NCBI RefSeq assembly: GCF_004379255.2 | Contig: NC_056041.1 | Coordinates: 19,251,559 to 19,315,558 of the forward strand | Length of the DNA stretch: 64,000 nucleotides | Origin: Salvia splendens | Taxonomy: Eukaryota > Streptophyta > Magnoliopsida > Lamiales > Lamiaceae | Reading direction: 5' to 3' | Part shown: one piece after another, positions 21,901 to 30,050 of the stretch | How positions within the stretch are numbered: position 1 is the first letter of the stretch | Layout: each line of letters opens with the position of its first letter | The notes under the pieces: model-generated | Databases searched by the model: none | Told to the model about the DNA's origin: nothing | Seen by the model: only the letters and a program-made list of their open reading frames with translations | Program-made: the position numbers and the translations under genes

Positions 21901-22952
21901 GGGATATATCTTACTTCACTTAACAGTATGATGCATCCATTTTCAGCCTTCAATCTTATAGTACCAATCCCTCTGACAGAGCAAACTTGATTGTTTCCCA
22001 GAATTACTGATCCTGTAGTCTCATTCAGATCATCAAACCAAGCTAAATTGTGACTCATATGGAAACTACAACCCGAGTCCATTATCCATGAGCCACTGTC
22101 ACCTTTCTCTGTCACATTTAATGCTACTGGGAGCTCACATTCATCAACTTCCTCAGTAGCATTCACAGCCTTTGCACCACCTTCTTGTTGCCTTCTTTTC
22201 CAGGCAAAACAGTCACTTTTTAGATGGCCGGGTTTCTTGCACCAATGGCAAGACCTTGTCTCCTTTTGTTCACTTGGACCAGGTTTGGAGGTATCAGCAT
22301 ATTTCTTGTATGGCTTCTTACCCTTGAAATTCTTTACATTCAAGCTTTCATGGATCGAACCCCCTGACTTCTTCTCAACCGACTGCAACTCCTTCGATCT
22401 CAAGGCAGTTTGCACTTCCAAGAAAGTCACAGTTCTTTCCCTCCCATACAATATTGCACCACGCAGCTGGTCATAATTTGATGGGAGTGCGTTCAGCAAC
22501 AAAATCGCCTTATCCTCATCACCAATCAATACATCTATATTCTCTAGGTCATCAATTGTCTTATTAAAATCCTCCAGCTGTTCCAACACTCCTTTTCCCT
22601 CCAAGAACTTATAGGAATACAATCTCTGCTTCATGATCAATCTATTCGCAAGTGATTTAGTAAGATAGAGATCTTCTAGTTTAGCCATTATACCTGCTGC
22701 AGTTTTCTCTCTCGCAATTTCTCGGAGCACCTTATCACCAAGGCACAAGACGATCGTACTGTACGCTTTCGCCTCCGTCTCCGCTCGTTGCTGAATCACT
22801 TTTTCATCAAGATCCTTGTCCCCTGCCTCCTTTTCTTTCGTCGTCAGAGCCGAGACAAGACCTTGTTGGGTAAGCATAGCCCGCATCTTCATCTTCCACA
22901 AAGCGAAATCATTCTTGCCGGTAAATTTCTCCGCTTCAAACCTTGATGCCAT
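18912..22952 (-). CDS. Copia gag-pol polyprotein, intact
   Basis: A single frame of 1,346 residues from the ATG at 22952 (MASRFEAEKF). The frame is open further upstream but only through a GTG. Order: gag, a CCHC knuckle at about 235-248 (CHWCKKPGHLKSDC), aspartic protease with DSG near 292, and GAG-pre-integrase (WHSRLGHP, about 421). Integrase follows, with Asp near 484 (HSDLWGP), Asp near 548 (RTDNG) and Glu near 585 (NGVAERANR). Then come reverse transcriptase with LLLYVDDMLLAG and RNase H (SDSDFAGNLDTRRS, ALSTTEAEFMAM). Protease before integrase before RT is the copia order. No stop, frameshift or lost catalytic residue was seen, so the element is potentially autonomous. Confidence 0.95.
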   Translation of the reverse strand: MASRFEAEKFTGKNDFALWKMKMRAMLTQQGLVSALTTKEKEAGDKDLDEKVIQQRAETEAKAYSTIVLCLGDKVLREIAREKTAAGIMAKLEDLYLTKSLANRLIMKQRLYSYKFLEGKGVLEQLEDFNKTIDDLENIDVLIGDEDKAILLLNALPSNYDQLRGAILYGRERTVTFLEVQTALRSKELQSVEKKSGGSIHESLNVKNFKGKKPYKKYADTSKPGPSEQKETRSCHWCKKPGHLKSDCFAWKRRQQEGGAKAVNATEEVDECELPVALNVTEKGDSGSWIMDSGCSFHMSHNLAWFDDLNETTGSVILGNNQVCSVRGIGTIRLKAENGCIILLSEVRYIPEIKRNLISLGSLEKKGCRFVSESGVMIVSKSGKTLMKARRIGSLYYMTVSIQNDCAKESCVLITEGLETWHSRLGHPAFGTVKELVKRGLIHCNEVESESLRCEECTLGKAKKLSFPKAAIHTSSQPLDYAHSDLWGPAQVQSIGGGRYYMSIIDDYSRKIWIYVLKEKSEVFTKFKEWCAEVEAEKKTSLGCLRTDNGLEYLSKDFDIFCKSKGIKRHRTVPLNPQQNGVAERANRTILERTRCMLLAAGLEKRFWAEAASTAAVLINKCPTSSLDGDIPDNRWFGRQCNYGNLRTFGCRAFAHLRQGKLEPRAIRCIMLGYQPGVKGYRLWCTEPGNGRIVISRDVVFWEHDIPFKRKRAGNSDDVSEVVGIEVEVEGQKTQETENATDDRIDAESTSQPSADDRIDAQSTPQPSQQSQQLQQSISTVGGSWRLARDRVKRNVKPSKKYSDAEYLFFCLIAAEEVDYSEPCSYEEAVGSKDWELWMKAMVDEIDSLLKNGTWVLVEKPDGRRIVSCKWIFERKIEGVDGEKLRYKSRLVARGFTQEYGIDYDEVFSPVVKHTSIRILLAIVARKDWELEQLDVKTAFLHGELKETIYMAQPKGFVKSGDEGKVCLLKKSIYGLKQASRQWHMKFNEHMVKSGFLRSSYDGCVYIKSVGGAVVAYLLLYVDDMLLAGADVGEIHRVKKDLNNAFEMKDLGPARRILGMSILRKRECKQIWLTQDDYVSRLLRKFKMDSIKDVGVPMGQHYKLTAEKGPKTEAEVMEMQRIPYANIIGSVMYAMICTRPDIAQAVSITSRYMTNYGKEHWSALKWLMRYLKGAADYGIMFDGDNGYKGDALVGWSDSDFAGNLDTRRSQSGYLFTLFGSVISWKSNLQSVVALSTTEAEFMAMTSAVKESVWLKGILKDFGIPQESVSIGCDNNSALCLAKHQVYHERSKHIDVRLHFIRERIEDGEIKVFKVDTTENPADMLTKPLPRSKLELCMSLINLKRSS

Positions 22953-23019
22953 CTTCGTCGTAGATCCGCTTCCTTCTTCGCAAGACCAGAACCAATTCAC
23001 AGATTTCAGCTTCCCACAG

Positions 23020-23028
23020 ACGGCGCCA
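23020..23028 (-). other. Primer-binding site of the copia element
   Basis: Two bases inside the 5' LTR, the minus strand reads TGGCGCCGT. This matches the complement of a plant tRNA-Asp 3' end (...ACGGCGCCA) over nine bases. The tRNA assignment is from memory of the tRNA end and is tentative. Confidence 0.6.
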
Positions 23029-23030
23029 TT

Positions 23031-23348
23031 TGTTAGGAATTGTTCCTGAATCGTATATACGTGTTTGCGTATTTGATTGAAGAGAATCGAGAGAATTTCT
23101 TGTGGAAGAACTTTTATTGAAAACTAAATCGAAGAGAGAAAACTGAAAATTAGCTCAACTAACTAAAGAAAACAAACTAATCAGCTATTTAAAACAAAAG
23201 CTAACTAACGGTCGATTTTCATCGAACGGCTGCGACTTAATCCATCTATTTACTCGAGATCCAACGGTAGCTGAAGAGTTTCAGCTTGTGCTGCTTTCTT
23301 GAACATCAATGCAGCTGGATTTGCTCCGATTCATCAATCATCTTCACA
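23031..23348 (-). repeat. 5' LTR of the copia element
   Basis: Its sequence is identical by eye to the 3' LTR at 18566-18883. It is followed by TSD atttc at 23349-23353. Confidence 0.95.
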
Positions 23349-23353
23349 ATTTC

Positions 23354-23838
23354 CGTGCTTAAGTGGGGGGGAATTGTGGTGAAATTGTTTGATTATGTTT
23401 GAATTCCAATTCCAATTCAATTCCAATTCTGTGTATTGAACGGACCCTAAAAGGTTTCTACGCTTTTAAAACTTTAATATAATATTGTAAATTCTAATTT
23501 TTACTTTTTTAATTCCTTTTCTTTTCTATTGTTTCTTTACAATTAAGTTATGCAAATATTTATTATTTTTTAACTTTTAATATTTACTTTATTCTCAATA
23601 TTAAGAATGAAAATATGAAAAACATGTCATGGATTGGACGTGTGCGGTGTACTATATAAATAATTGATTTTTATTTATTTTAAGTTTAAGATGTTAGGGC
23701 TCTCATATTGAAATTTGGAGTTGTCTCAAGTAATATTTATCCTCTTTTATAACTATTTAGGAAGACATTTTGAGTTATTCAAGAATTACTACTATTTTGT
23801 TTAATGAGCAGGAGGTCAAAAACTTTTAATTTGGTCTT
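23354..23838. other. Unannotated AT-rich region
   Basis: It includes AATTCCAATTCC-type repeats near 23401-23430. No gene is seen. Confidence 0.4.
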
Positions 23839-23841
23839 TTA

Positions 23842-24083
23842 GACCATCTTCAACCATACTCCAAAAATTAGTTTTGATGTAGAAATTTTCTCCAACCATA
23901 CACCAAACTCAAATCTATTTTTGGTGTTTTTTGTGAAACAACATCAAATTTGTGTTACTGCCAAAATTTTGTGAGACAAACACTAAAAAATGGTGTAAAT
24001 TTTGAATTTGGAGTAAAACTATTTTTAGTGTGACGTATACTCGAAAATGAGTTTAAGTTGGGTGTAAATGGTTTGAGATGGTC
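23842..24083. mobile_element. Tourist-like MITE (PIF/Harbinger type)
   Basis: A 242-bp element with inverted ends gaccatcttcaacca and tggtttgagatggtc, flanked by TTA at 23839-23841 and 24084-24086. The TTA target and size fit PIF/Harbinger-derived MITEs. There is no coding capacity. Confidence 0.75.
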
Positions 24084-24344
24084 TTATTTGTCTAATTATT
24101 TTATTTGATTTAATAAAATGAAATGATAAATGGTTTTTGTATGATTGATTGTTAGAGAGAGGGTGAGTAGTTCCGGTTCCGGAAACTTTCCATCTCAATC
24201 CTCAATCTCTCTACAAAAGAATCTCCACACCAAACACAACACGTTTCTCCCTCCAACCAAACCATAAACTCCTCTCATCCAACAACCTAAACCAACCAAC
24301 TTCAACTTCCACAATCAATCAAACACAAACAAACTCCGGGGTGG

Positions 24345-24463
24345 CGTACGCGGCTTCCGGATCTCCGACACCCATTTCCCGCTCCGGCACCTGATTCCGC
24401 GGTAGGTGGGATGACGCCCCGACCTTGGCGGCGGGACGGGATGGAGCTTTCTTCTGCAGCCAT
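24345..24463 (-). pseudogene. Truncated, frameshifted AP2/ERF (DREB-type) gene fragment
   Basis: On the minus strand an ATG at 24463 opens MAAEESSIPSRRQG. After a shift of frame the sequence continues RHPTYRGIRCRSGKW and VSEIRKP, the first strands of an AP2 DNA-binding domain. The rest of the domain (TRIWLGTF... in relatives) is absent. The gene at 27824-28390 has the same [15 protein letters not shown] core, so this is probably a decayed tandem paralogue. It is high in GC against an AT-rich background. No function is expected. Confidence 0.75.
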
Positions 24464-24641
24464 GCAGTCGTTATAGACAATTTGAACTCTACTTGATTAA
24501 CTCTATTTAGTAAGATTAAACTCGCATTCTAGAACACATTTGATCAAGTCTGTATTTATAAGAACTTTCTCCTTTGTTTTTTTTACTAAAATCTTGGTGT
24601 CGGTGTTGTTTGGTGCCATGTGTAGTTCGTTACTTATTCTA

Positions 24642-25179
24642 GGGGTCGTTGAGATTTTTTAGCTTAATTGAGAATTGAGATGCATTTTCAGCCACTCATT
24701 CACAACATTTTTTAAATGTCAACGGCAAGTAGATTATGTCAACTCGAGGGTATTATCGTCAATAGCCTGCACACCAAATGTTAATAGCCTGCACATCAAA
24801 TGTCAACAACTTATGGCTGACATTATATGTGTATAGTTGACATGAATTGTATATGTAATTGACATTATATGTGTGTAATTGACATGGATTGTACACATAG
24901 TTGACATTATATGTGTGTAGTTGACATGAATTGTATATGTAGTTGACAAAAAATTATAAAAAATTATTAAAAATTTATTAAAAATTTAAAAAAAAATTAA
25001 AAAAATATGTATTGAATAAAATGTACCATAAAATTACTATTCTACCCTTTCATAATTAATTAATCTAAAAATATTTTCCATGGGGCAAATTTTGAACCAC
25101 TCTTTTAATAAAAATGAGTGACTGATAATGCATCTCAATTCCCAATTACACTAAAAAAATCTCAATCGATCACGACCCC
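24642..25179. mobile_element. hAT-type MITE with internal tandem repeats
   Basis: The 8-bp TSD ttattcta is at 24634-24641 and 25180-25187. The ends ggggtcg and cgacccc extend into a ~55-bp imperfect inverted repeat containing ttgagatgcatt. Inside, about 24815-24945 holds roughly three ~40-bp tandem units built on GTTGACATgaattgtat and GACATTATATGTGT. There is no coding capacity. Confidence 0.78.
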
Positions 25180-25373
25180 TTATTCTAACTCTATTTTCCT
25201 GGCATTGGAATAATTCGCTGCCGTATTTACGATTTATTCACATCCATTGTTTTTATCTCAAAATAGAGTAATATTACATGCACAGTTGCACACGGATTCA
25301 AACAGTTGGATTTGAGATCTAATAGCTGCATAAATATTTGCGTGACATTTTGGAGAAAATGTGGAGTATATTA

Positions 25374-25617
25374 CCTCCGTTCTACATTAAGTGTCACATT
25401 TTGTCATTTCAATTTATTCCACAGTACGACATTTCACTTTTATCATAAATGATAAGTAGACTCCACATTCTACCAACCAATTTTATTCACATTTTATTAT
25501 AAAACTAATATATATATAAGTGAGACTCATAATCCATTAACTTATTCAATCCACTTTTCTTTACATTTCTTAAAATACGTGCTCACCCTAAATGTGATAC
25601 TTAATGTGAGACGGATG
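25374..25617. mobile_element. Stowaway-like MITE
   Basis: The inverted ends cctccgttctacattaagt and acttaatgtgagacggatg are flanked by TA dinucleotides. It is 244 bp and AT-rich. Confidence 0.7.
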
Positions 25618-25674
25618 TAGTATGTAAAAGCACAAATTTCATAATTGCTTAAACCCACCAACCAAAAAATATTA

Positions 25675-25933
25675 CTCCCTCTGTTTCCTTATAGGTGAGT
25701 CATTTTTCCATTTCAAGAAATTTCTTCGTAGTTGAGTCATTTCCATATATAGTAACTTCCTTTCTCTTTCTTACTTTACTCTCGTTTACTTTATTCTCTC
25801 TACTTTATTAACTTTTTACTTTATTCTTTCGATTTTTTTCCCTCTTTTATTATCTATTTATTCAACACACTCAACAACTCTTCTTAAACTTTGTGCTGAA
25901 AAATTTCGCCTCAACTGCGAGGGAATGAGGGAG
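25675..25933. mobile_element. Stowaway-like MITE
   Basis: It begins ctccctctgtttcc and ends ggaatgagggag, with TA on each side. It is 259 bp and non-coding. Confidence 0.72.
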
Positions 25934-25935
25934 TA

Positions 25936-26636
25936 CTACTTCATACCAAAGAGAGAGAGCCAATTTTGCTAGAATCAGCAATAAAGGCAGTGAAATTTCT
26001 ATATCAAAAAGATAAACAGGCCAGGTTTATTTGTCTAAAAGGTATTGATTTTACAGCAGATATTCCCCCAAAAGTGGCACTAGATATGCTTTTCATATTT
26101 TGTCGTTTAGCAGTCTGACCTCAAAGATCCCGACATCATATGTTATTCATATTAATTTAGTTTGTGGAGTATATTTCATTGACACAGTAATAGTTTACAT
26201 TTATATTAACCCCTTTCCTAAAAAATATAGTGGTAATATGTTATTCATAGTTATATACGTATAAACGAAAGGACAATTTTTTGTATATACCATTTACCAA
26301 AATAAAAACATTGACTCTTTTTTTAGATGAATGACATCAAACTTGCAAAAATATGGTACATCATTTTGGTACGTATAAAAGTTTTTGTCACGTGAAATGT
26401 AACTTGTAGTACATTGTTTTCAATATGAATTCTTACAAAATCATAAAAACTAAATGCCTTTTCCCTATTGAAAAAACGAGATCCTCCGATTCCCTCAAAA
26501 TGATTTATATGTAGTATCATTTCCACATATATAGTACCCCTTACAATTTTCATTAAGAAACATATAACCATATTTAAGGTGTACTAGTTTAAGATTGTCC
26601 GTTAGTGCATATCAAGAGTCAAGACCTATTAGTAAC
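25936..26636. other. Unannotated AT-rich region
   Basis: No gene, repeat boundary or regulatory element was recognised here. Confidence 0.4.
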
Positions 26637-26638
26637 TA

Positions 26639-27525
26639 CTCCCTAATCCCAATATAGTAAAGGCATTTCGTTTTGAGTACTCCTTTTAAAAAATTGATAC
26701 TCATTCTATCACACAATAAAATTCATATTTCACTTTTCACTATAAATGATAAGTAGACCTCATATTCCACCAACTTATTTCACTCATATTTTATTATAAA
26801 ACTAATATATTCATAATCTACTAACTTATTTAACTTACTTTTCTTTACATTTCTTAAAACTTGTGTCATAACCAAACAGAACTCCTTTCGCGGGACAGAT
26901 TAGGGCTGGGAAAAATACCGAAATGTCGAAATACCGGCCTTATCGTACCGAAAAAATACCGAAAATACCGATTTTTTGGTATACCGTGATTTTCGGTACG
27001 GTATGATACCTTACTGAAATATTTCGGTAAGGTAAAGGTATGAATTTTTATATACCGCGGTATACCGCGGCATACCGAAATTCGGTATATACCGTAATTT
27101 AAGGTATATACCTTAAAATATGAATATAATAACTTATAAAGTATTTTATATATTTTTAAATTATACTTAAAGATTATTGTGAAATATAATATAATATGAA
27201 TAAAATATACTAGTATTTAATACCCCGTATATTATTTAAATTACTATAAAATATAAATAGTATTCTAAAAACTCAAATATTCAATTTTCATTGATATTGA
27301 AAGTAAGGTATACCGCAAAAGTATGGTATACCGAACTTTGGTACGGCATACCGATAATGAGGTACGATATCGGTATGAAAATTCTCCATACTGAAAATAA
27401 GGTATACCGTAAATTTTGGTAAGATAAAGGTATGATTTTTTCGCATACCGAATTTACGGTAAGGTATACGGTATGGTGGTTTCGGTAAGGTATACCGTAC
27501 CTACCCACCCCTAGGACAGATGGAG
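26639..27525. mobile_element. Stowaway-like MITE split by a hAT-type MITE
   Basis: The left end (ta)ctccctaatccc and right end gggacagatggag(ta) form the inverted termini of one Stowaway-like element. Its interior resembles the element at 25374-25617 (ataaatgataagtagac). It is interrupted at 26901-27513. Confidence 0.65.
26901..27513. mobile_element. hAT-type MITE rich in ATACCG motifs
   Basis: The 8-bp TSD ggacagat is at 26893-26900 and 27514-27521. The ends are tagggctggg and acccaccccta. Both flanks are crowded with ATACCG/CGGTAT motifs in both orientations, similar in design to the subterminal repeats of hAT elements. There is no coding capacity. Confidence 0.8.
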
Positions 27526-27823
27526 TAATAGATAGTTAAAGAGAAGAGAAAGTAATATAAGAAAGACAATAATATAGAGAAGAGTCACAAAACGAGTGTT
27601 CAAAATAAAATGCCTCTACTATATACTAAAAATCAAAAAATTGATAATTACAACTATATGATAGCGAGATCAACATATCAATATTGAATATCATCACAAG
27701 CGTTATAATGTCAAGATATGAAAATTAGATGATTAATTATACATGCAATTAATCAAAGCTAATAATTTTTGCCACGATAACTAAACACAAGAGCATATAC
27801 ATAACTCAAACCTGCTGCTTATT
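27526..27823. other. Region 3' of the ERF gene
   Basis: AT-rich, presumably including the ERF 3' UTR. No other feature is seen. Confidence 0.4.
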
Positions 27824-28390
27824 TTAGTGTACACGTATATTATTATTACTCCGATTCAGAAAGAAGGATAACTCCAAAGCCTCTCTTCCACCGAGTAATT
27901 CTCCGGCGAGCCCCCCGCCGTCATTTTTCGGCCGCGGGGGGCTAATCAGCATGCCCTCGGCCATGTCCACCAGCAGCTTCGGCATGTTGAACAGCGCTTC
28001 CTCATCAATAAATTCAGCGCACGACGAAGACTCCTCCTCCTGCTCAGGCAGCTGTATGCCCGGCGGACCCACAGCCGCCGCAGCATTGGACACCGCTGCG
28101 CGAATGTCGGCCGCGGAGAGGGAAGCCGGCGGAGAGCACGACGCGGCGAAGGCCGGGAAGTTTATGGCAGCTTCGGGGCCTTTGAGCGCCAGCGCTGCCA
28201 CGTCATAGGCCACCGCGGCCATCTCGGCGGTGGCGTACGTCCCCAGCCATATCCGCGTGGCTTTCCCCGGCTCCCGAATCTCCGACACCCATTTCCTGCT
28301 CCGGCACCGGACGCCGCGGTAGGCGGAATGCCGCCCGGGTGCCTTTGTCTTTTTGTTGTTGGCGTTTTGATCATCACCCATGCATTCCAT
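27824..28390 (-). CDS. DREB-type AP2/ERF transcription factor (ERF025/026/027-like)
   Basis: A single-exon gene of 188 residues with ATG at 28390 (MECMGDDQ). A basic N-terminus precedes one AP2 domain at about residues 21-78. It runs [48 protein letters not shown] and ends INFP. The WVSEIREP segment is of DREB type (Val14, Glu19 positions). RCRSRKW instead of RSWGKW is typical of the ERF025-027 branch. The Ala-rich middle and acidic C-terminal half ([21 protein letters not shown]) probably form the activation region. The family binds DRE/CRT or GCC elements in the nucleus and acts in stress responses. Upstream has a TATA-like sequence. A decayed relative lies at 24345-24463. Confidence 0.92.
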   Translation of the reverse strand: MECMGDDQNANNKKTKAPGRHSAYRGVRCRSRKWVSEIREPGKATRIWLGTYATAEMAAVAYDVAALALKGPEAAINFPAFAASCSPPASLSAADIRAAVSNAAAAVGPPGIQLPEQEEESSSCAEFIDEEALFNMPKLLVDMAEGMLISPPRPKNDGGGLAGELLGGREALELSFFLNRSNNNIRVH

Positions 28391-28507
28391 TTTTAGAGGG
28401 AACGAAAATTGATTAATTAATGGTGTGACAAATTTATTTAGGCTTCCTAATTTGGATGTGTATCAACGAAAAGAACCCAGCTGCACGATGCTTAACTGAG
28501 GGCTACG

Positions 28508-28518
28508 TCTATATATAT
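28508..28518 (-). promoter_or_regulatory. Probable TATA box of the ERF gene
   Basis: The minus strand reads atatatatagac about 120 bases upstream of the ATG, a plausible plant core promoter distance. Confidence 0.5.
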
Positions 28519-29325
28519 CAATTTTGGAGGATTGAAGATTTTGTTATCTTTTTGTTATAATTGGTGGTATACATAGGTGATGTGAATGATGATGGAATGG
28601 ATGGTGTGGATTTGAGGCAAGTGATGAATATATAATGAATGCGATACTATTGTTAATTAAAATATTGTATAATATTTACGGGCCACACATCATAATTATT
28701 CACACCCAAATCAAGCCTAGTAAAAGAAGCTTCACTATTTTTGGTTTGTCAGGACGTGGAGTGACTATTGACCTTCCTACTTTGTTTGTTATATTCTATC
28801 TGTCTCCGTACGATCTTTTCTTTTTTAATTCGTCCCACACGAATATGCAATTTTTAAATTTGAAAACCCATCTATCTCTAATGAAGTGAGACTCATTCTC
28901 CAATAACAATACTTTAATATAATTACTTTTTCTTTATATTTCTCTCTTGCTTTACCAATTGTGCATTAAAACTCATGTTCACAAAAATACATATTCTTGT
29001 GGTACGAAGGAAGTATGAAACTTTTTAAATTAGAACAGATCAAATATCTCTCTCTTTCTCTCTCTCTCTATGTCTGTGAAAACAAGTGCGCCTGCATGAG
29101 ATTTTTTTTTCTTTTTTTTTCTTCTCGACATTAAGACATCATAAGCATGGAGTCTCCGAACTATTGCACTTGCTCCATGATCGGTCGAGAATTGATCATT
29201 TTGTAGTTCAAATATTTGTCGGTTACTAACTTATTTGTACATGTGGCATTATTGTTGTACTTGTTTTCTTAATTTTCCTCATTTGTTTCGATGTGTTTAT
29301 AACAGATTACACATTATAAAATAAA
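28519..29325. other. ERF upstream region and AT-rich intergenic DNA
   Basis: A weakly paired Stowaway-like remnant may span about 28790-29018 (tgtctccgtacgat against tacgaaggaagta). A CT microsatellite-like run lies near 29050-29070. No gene is seen. Confidence 0.4.
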
Positions 29326-29330
29326 CTATC

Positions 29331-30001
29331 TGATACGGGACCCCCACCAACGGCAGAGCGGCAGGCCGAGCTGGAGCATGCCGAGCTGGAGCATGCCGAG
29401 CTGGAGCATGCCGAGCTGGAGCATGCAGAGCTGGAGGCAACGACAGCCGAGCATCACGACGCAGCGCTCCCGAAGCCGAGCAGCACGACGCAGCCGAGCA
29501 GCCCGCCGCAGTGCAGGAGTAACCGAAGTGAAGAACTAGTTGTGTCGAAAAGATCCTTGAGGCCGAGAGACAAGCTCAAGGCGCCGAACAAGTTCACGAA
29601 CTAGCCGATTCACTTTGTTCTTTTTTGATTATTTCCTTCCTTTTATGTTTTACTATTTTTGGAAACTTTAGTTTACTTACTGTTGAGTCGGGCCTGATTT
29701 ATAAGCCCAGTTCGGGTTTTCTTTGCGGTTCTTTCCCGGATGAATTAGGTTACGTCGAACCGCCCTAGGGTTTTTAGTATAAAATAGGGTATTTCATCAA
29801 CACATTATTTTTATGAATGAAATATTTTCCCTACACAAATCTTGTGCCGCAAGTAATTTATTTCGTTCTCTTGGCTGCTGCGTGGAAGACGTCCACAAAT
29901 CCAGCCAAATTCACGAGCAAGTCCGCGAGGTTGTCGTGGGAATTGCTCGCCACCCATCGAGAAGGAAGATCTCGGAGCCGTTACGGAGAACGTCCGTAAC
30001 A
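29331..30001 (+). repeat. 5' LTR of the chromovirus
   Basis: 671 bp. It holds four copies of the 15-mer ccgagctggagcatg near its start (the 3' LTR holds three). A TATA-like tataaaata is near 29779. Confidence 0.95.
29779..29787 (+). promoter_or_regulatory. TATA box of the chromovirus 5' LTR
   Basis: tataaaata follows agggtttttag, about 220 bases before the LTR end. The same sequence recurs in the 3' LTR. Confidence 0.6.
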
Positions 30002-30050
30002 TCTGGTGCTTTCATCCCGAAAACTCAAAATCTACTTGGTTACGCAATCA

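Larger units (their letters stand above)
18566..23348 (-). mobile_element. Complete Ty1/copia LTR retrotransposon (Tork/TNT1-like)
   Basis: Two 318-bp LTRs, visually identical, bound a 4.1-kb interior with one intact gag-pol frame on the minus strand. The 5-bp TSD atttc is at 18561-18565 and 23349-23353. A primer-binding site abuts the right (5') LTR and a purine-rich stretch abuts the left (3') LTR. Identical LTRs imply very recent insertion. Confidence 0.96.
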
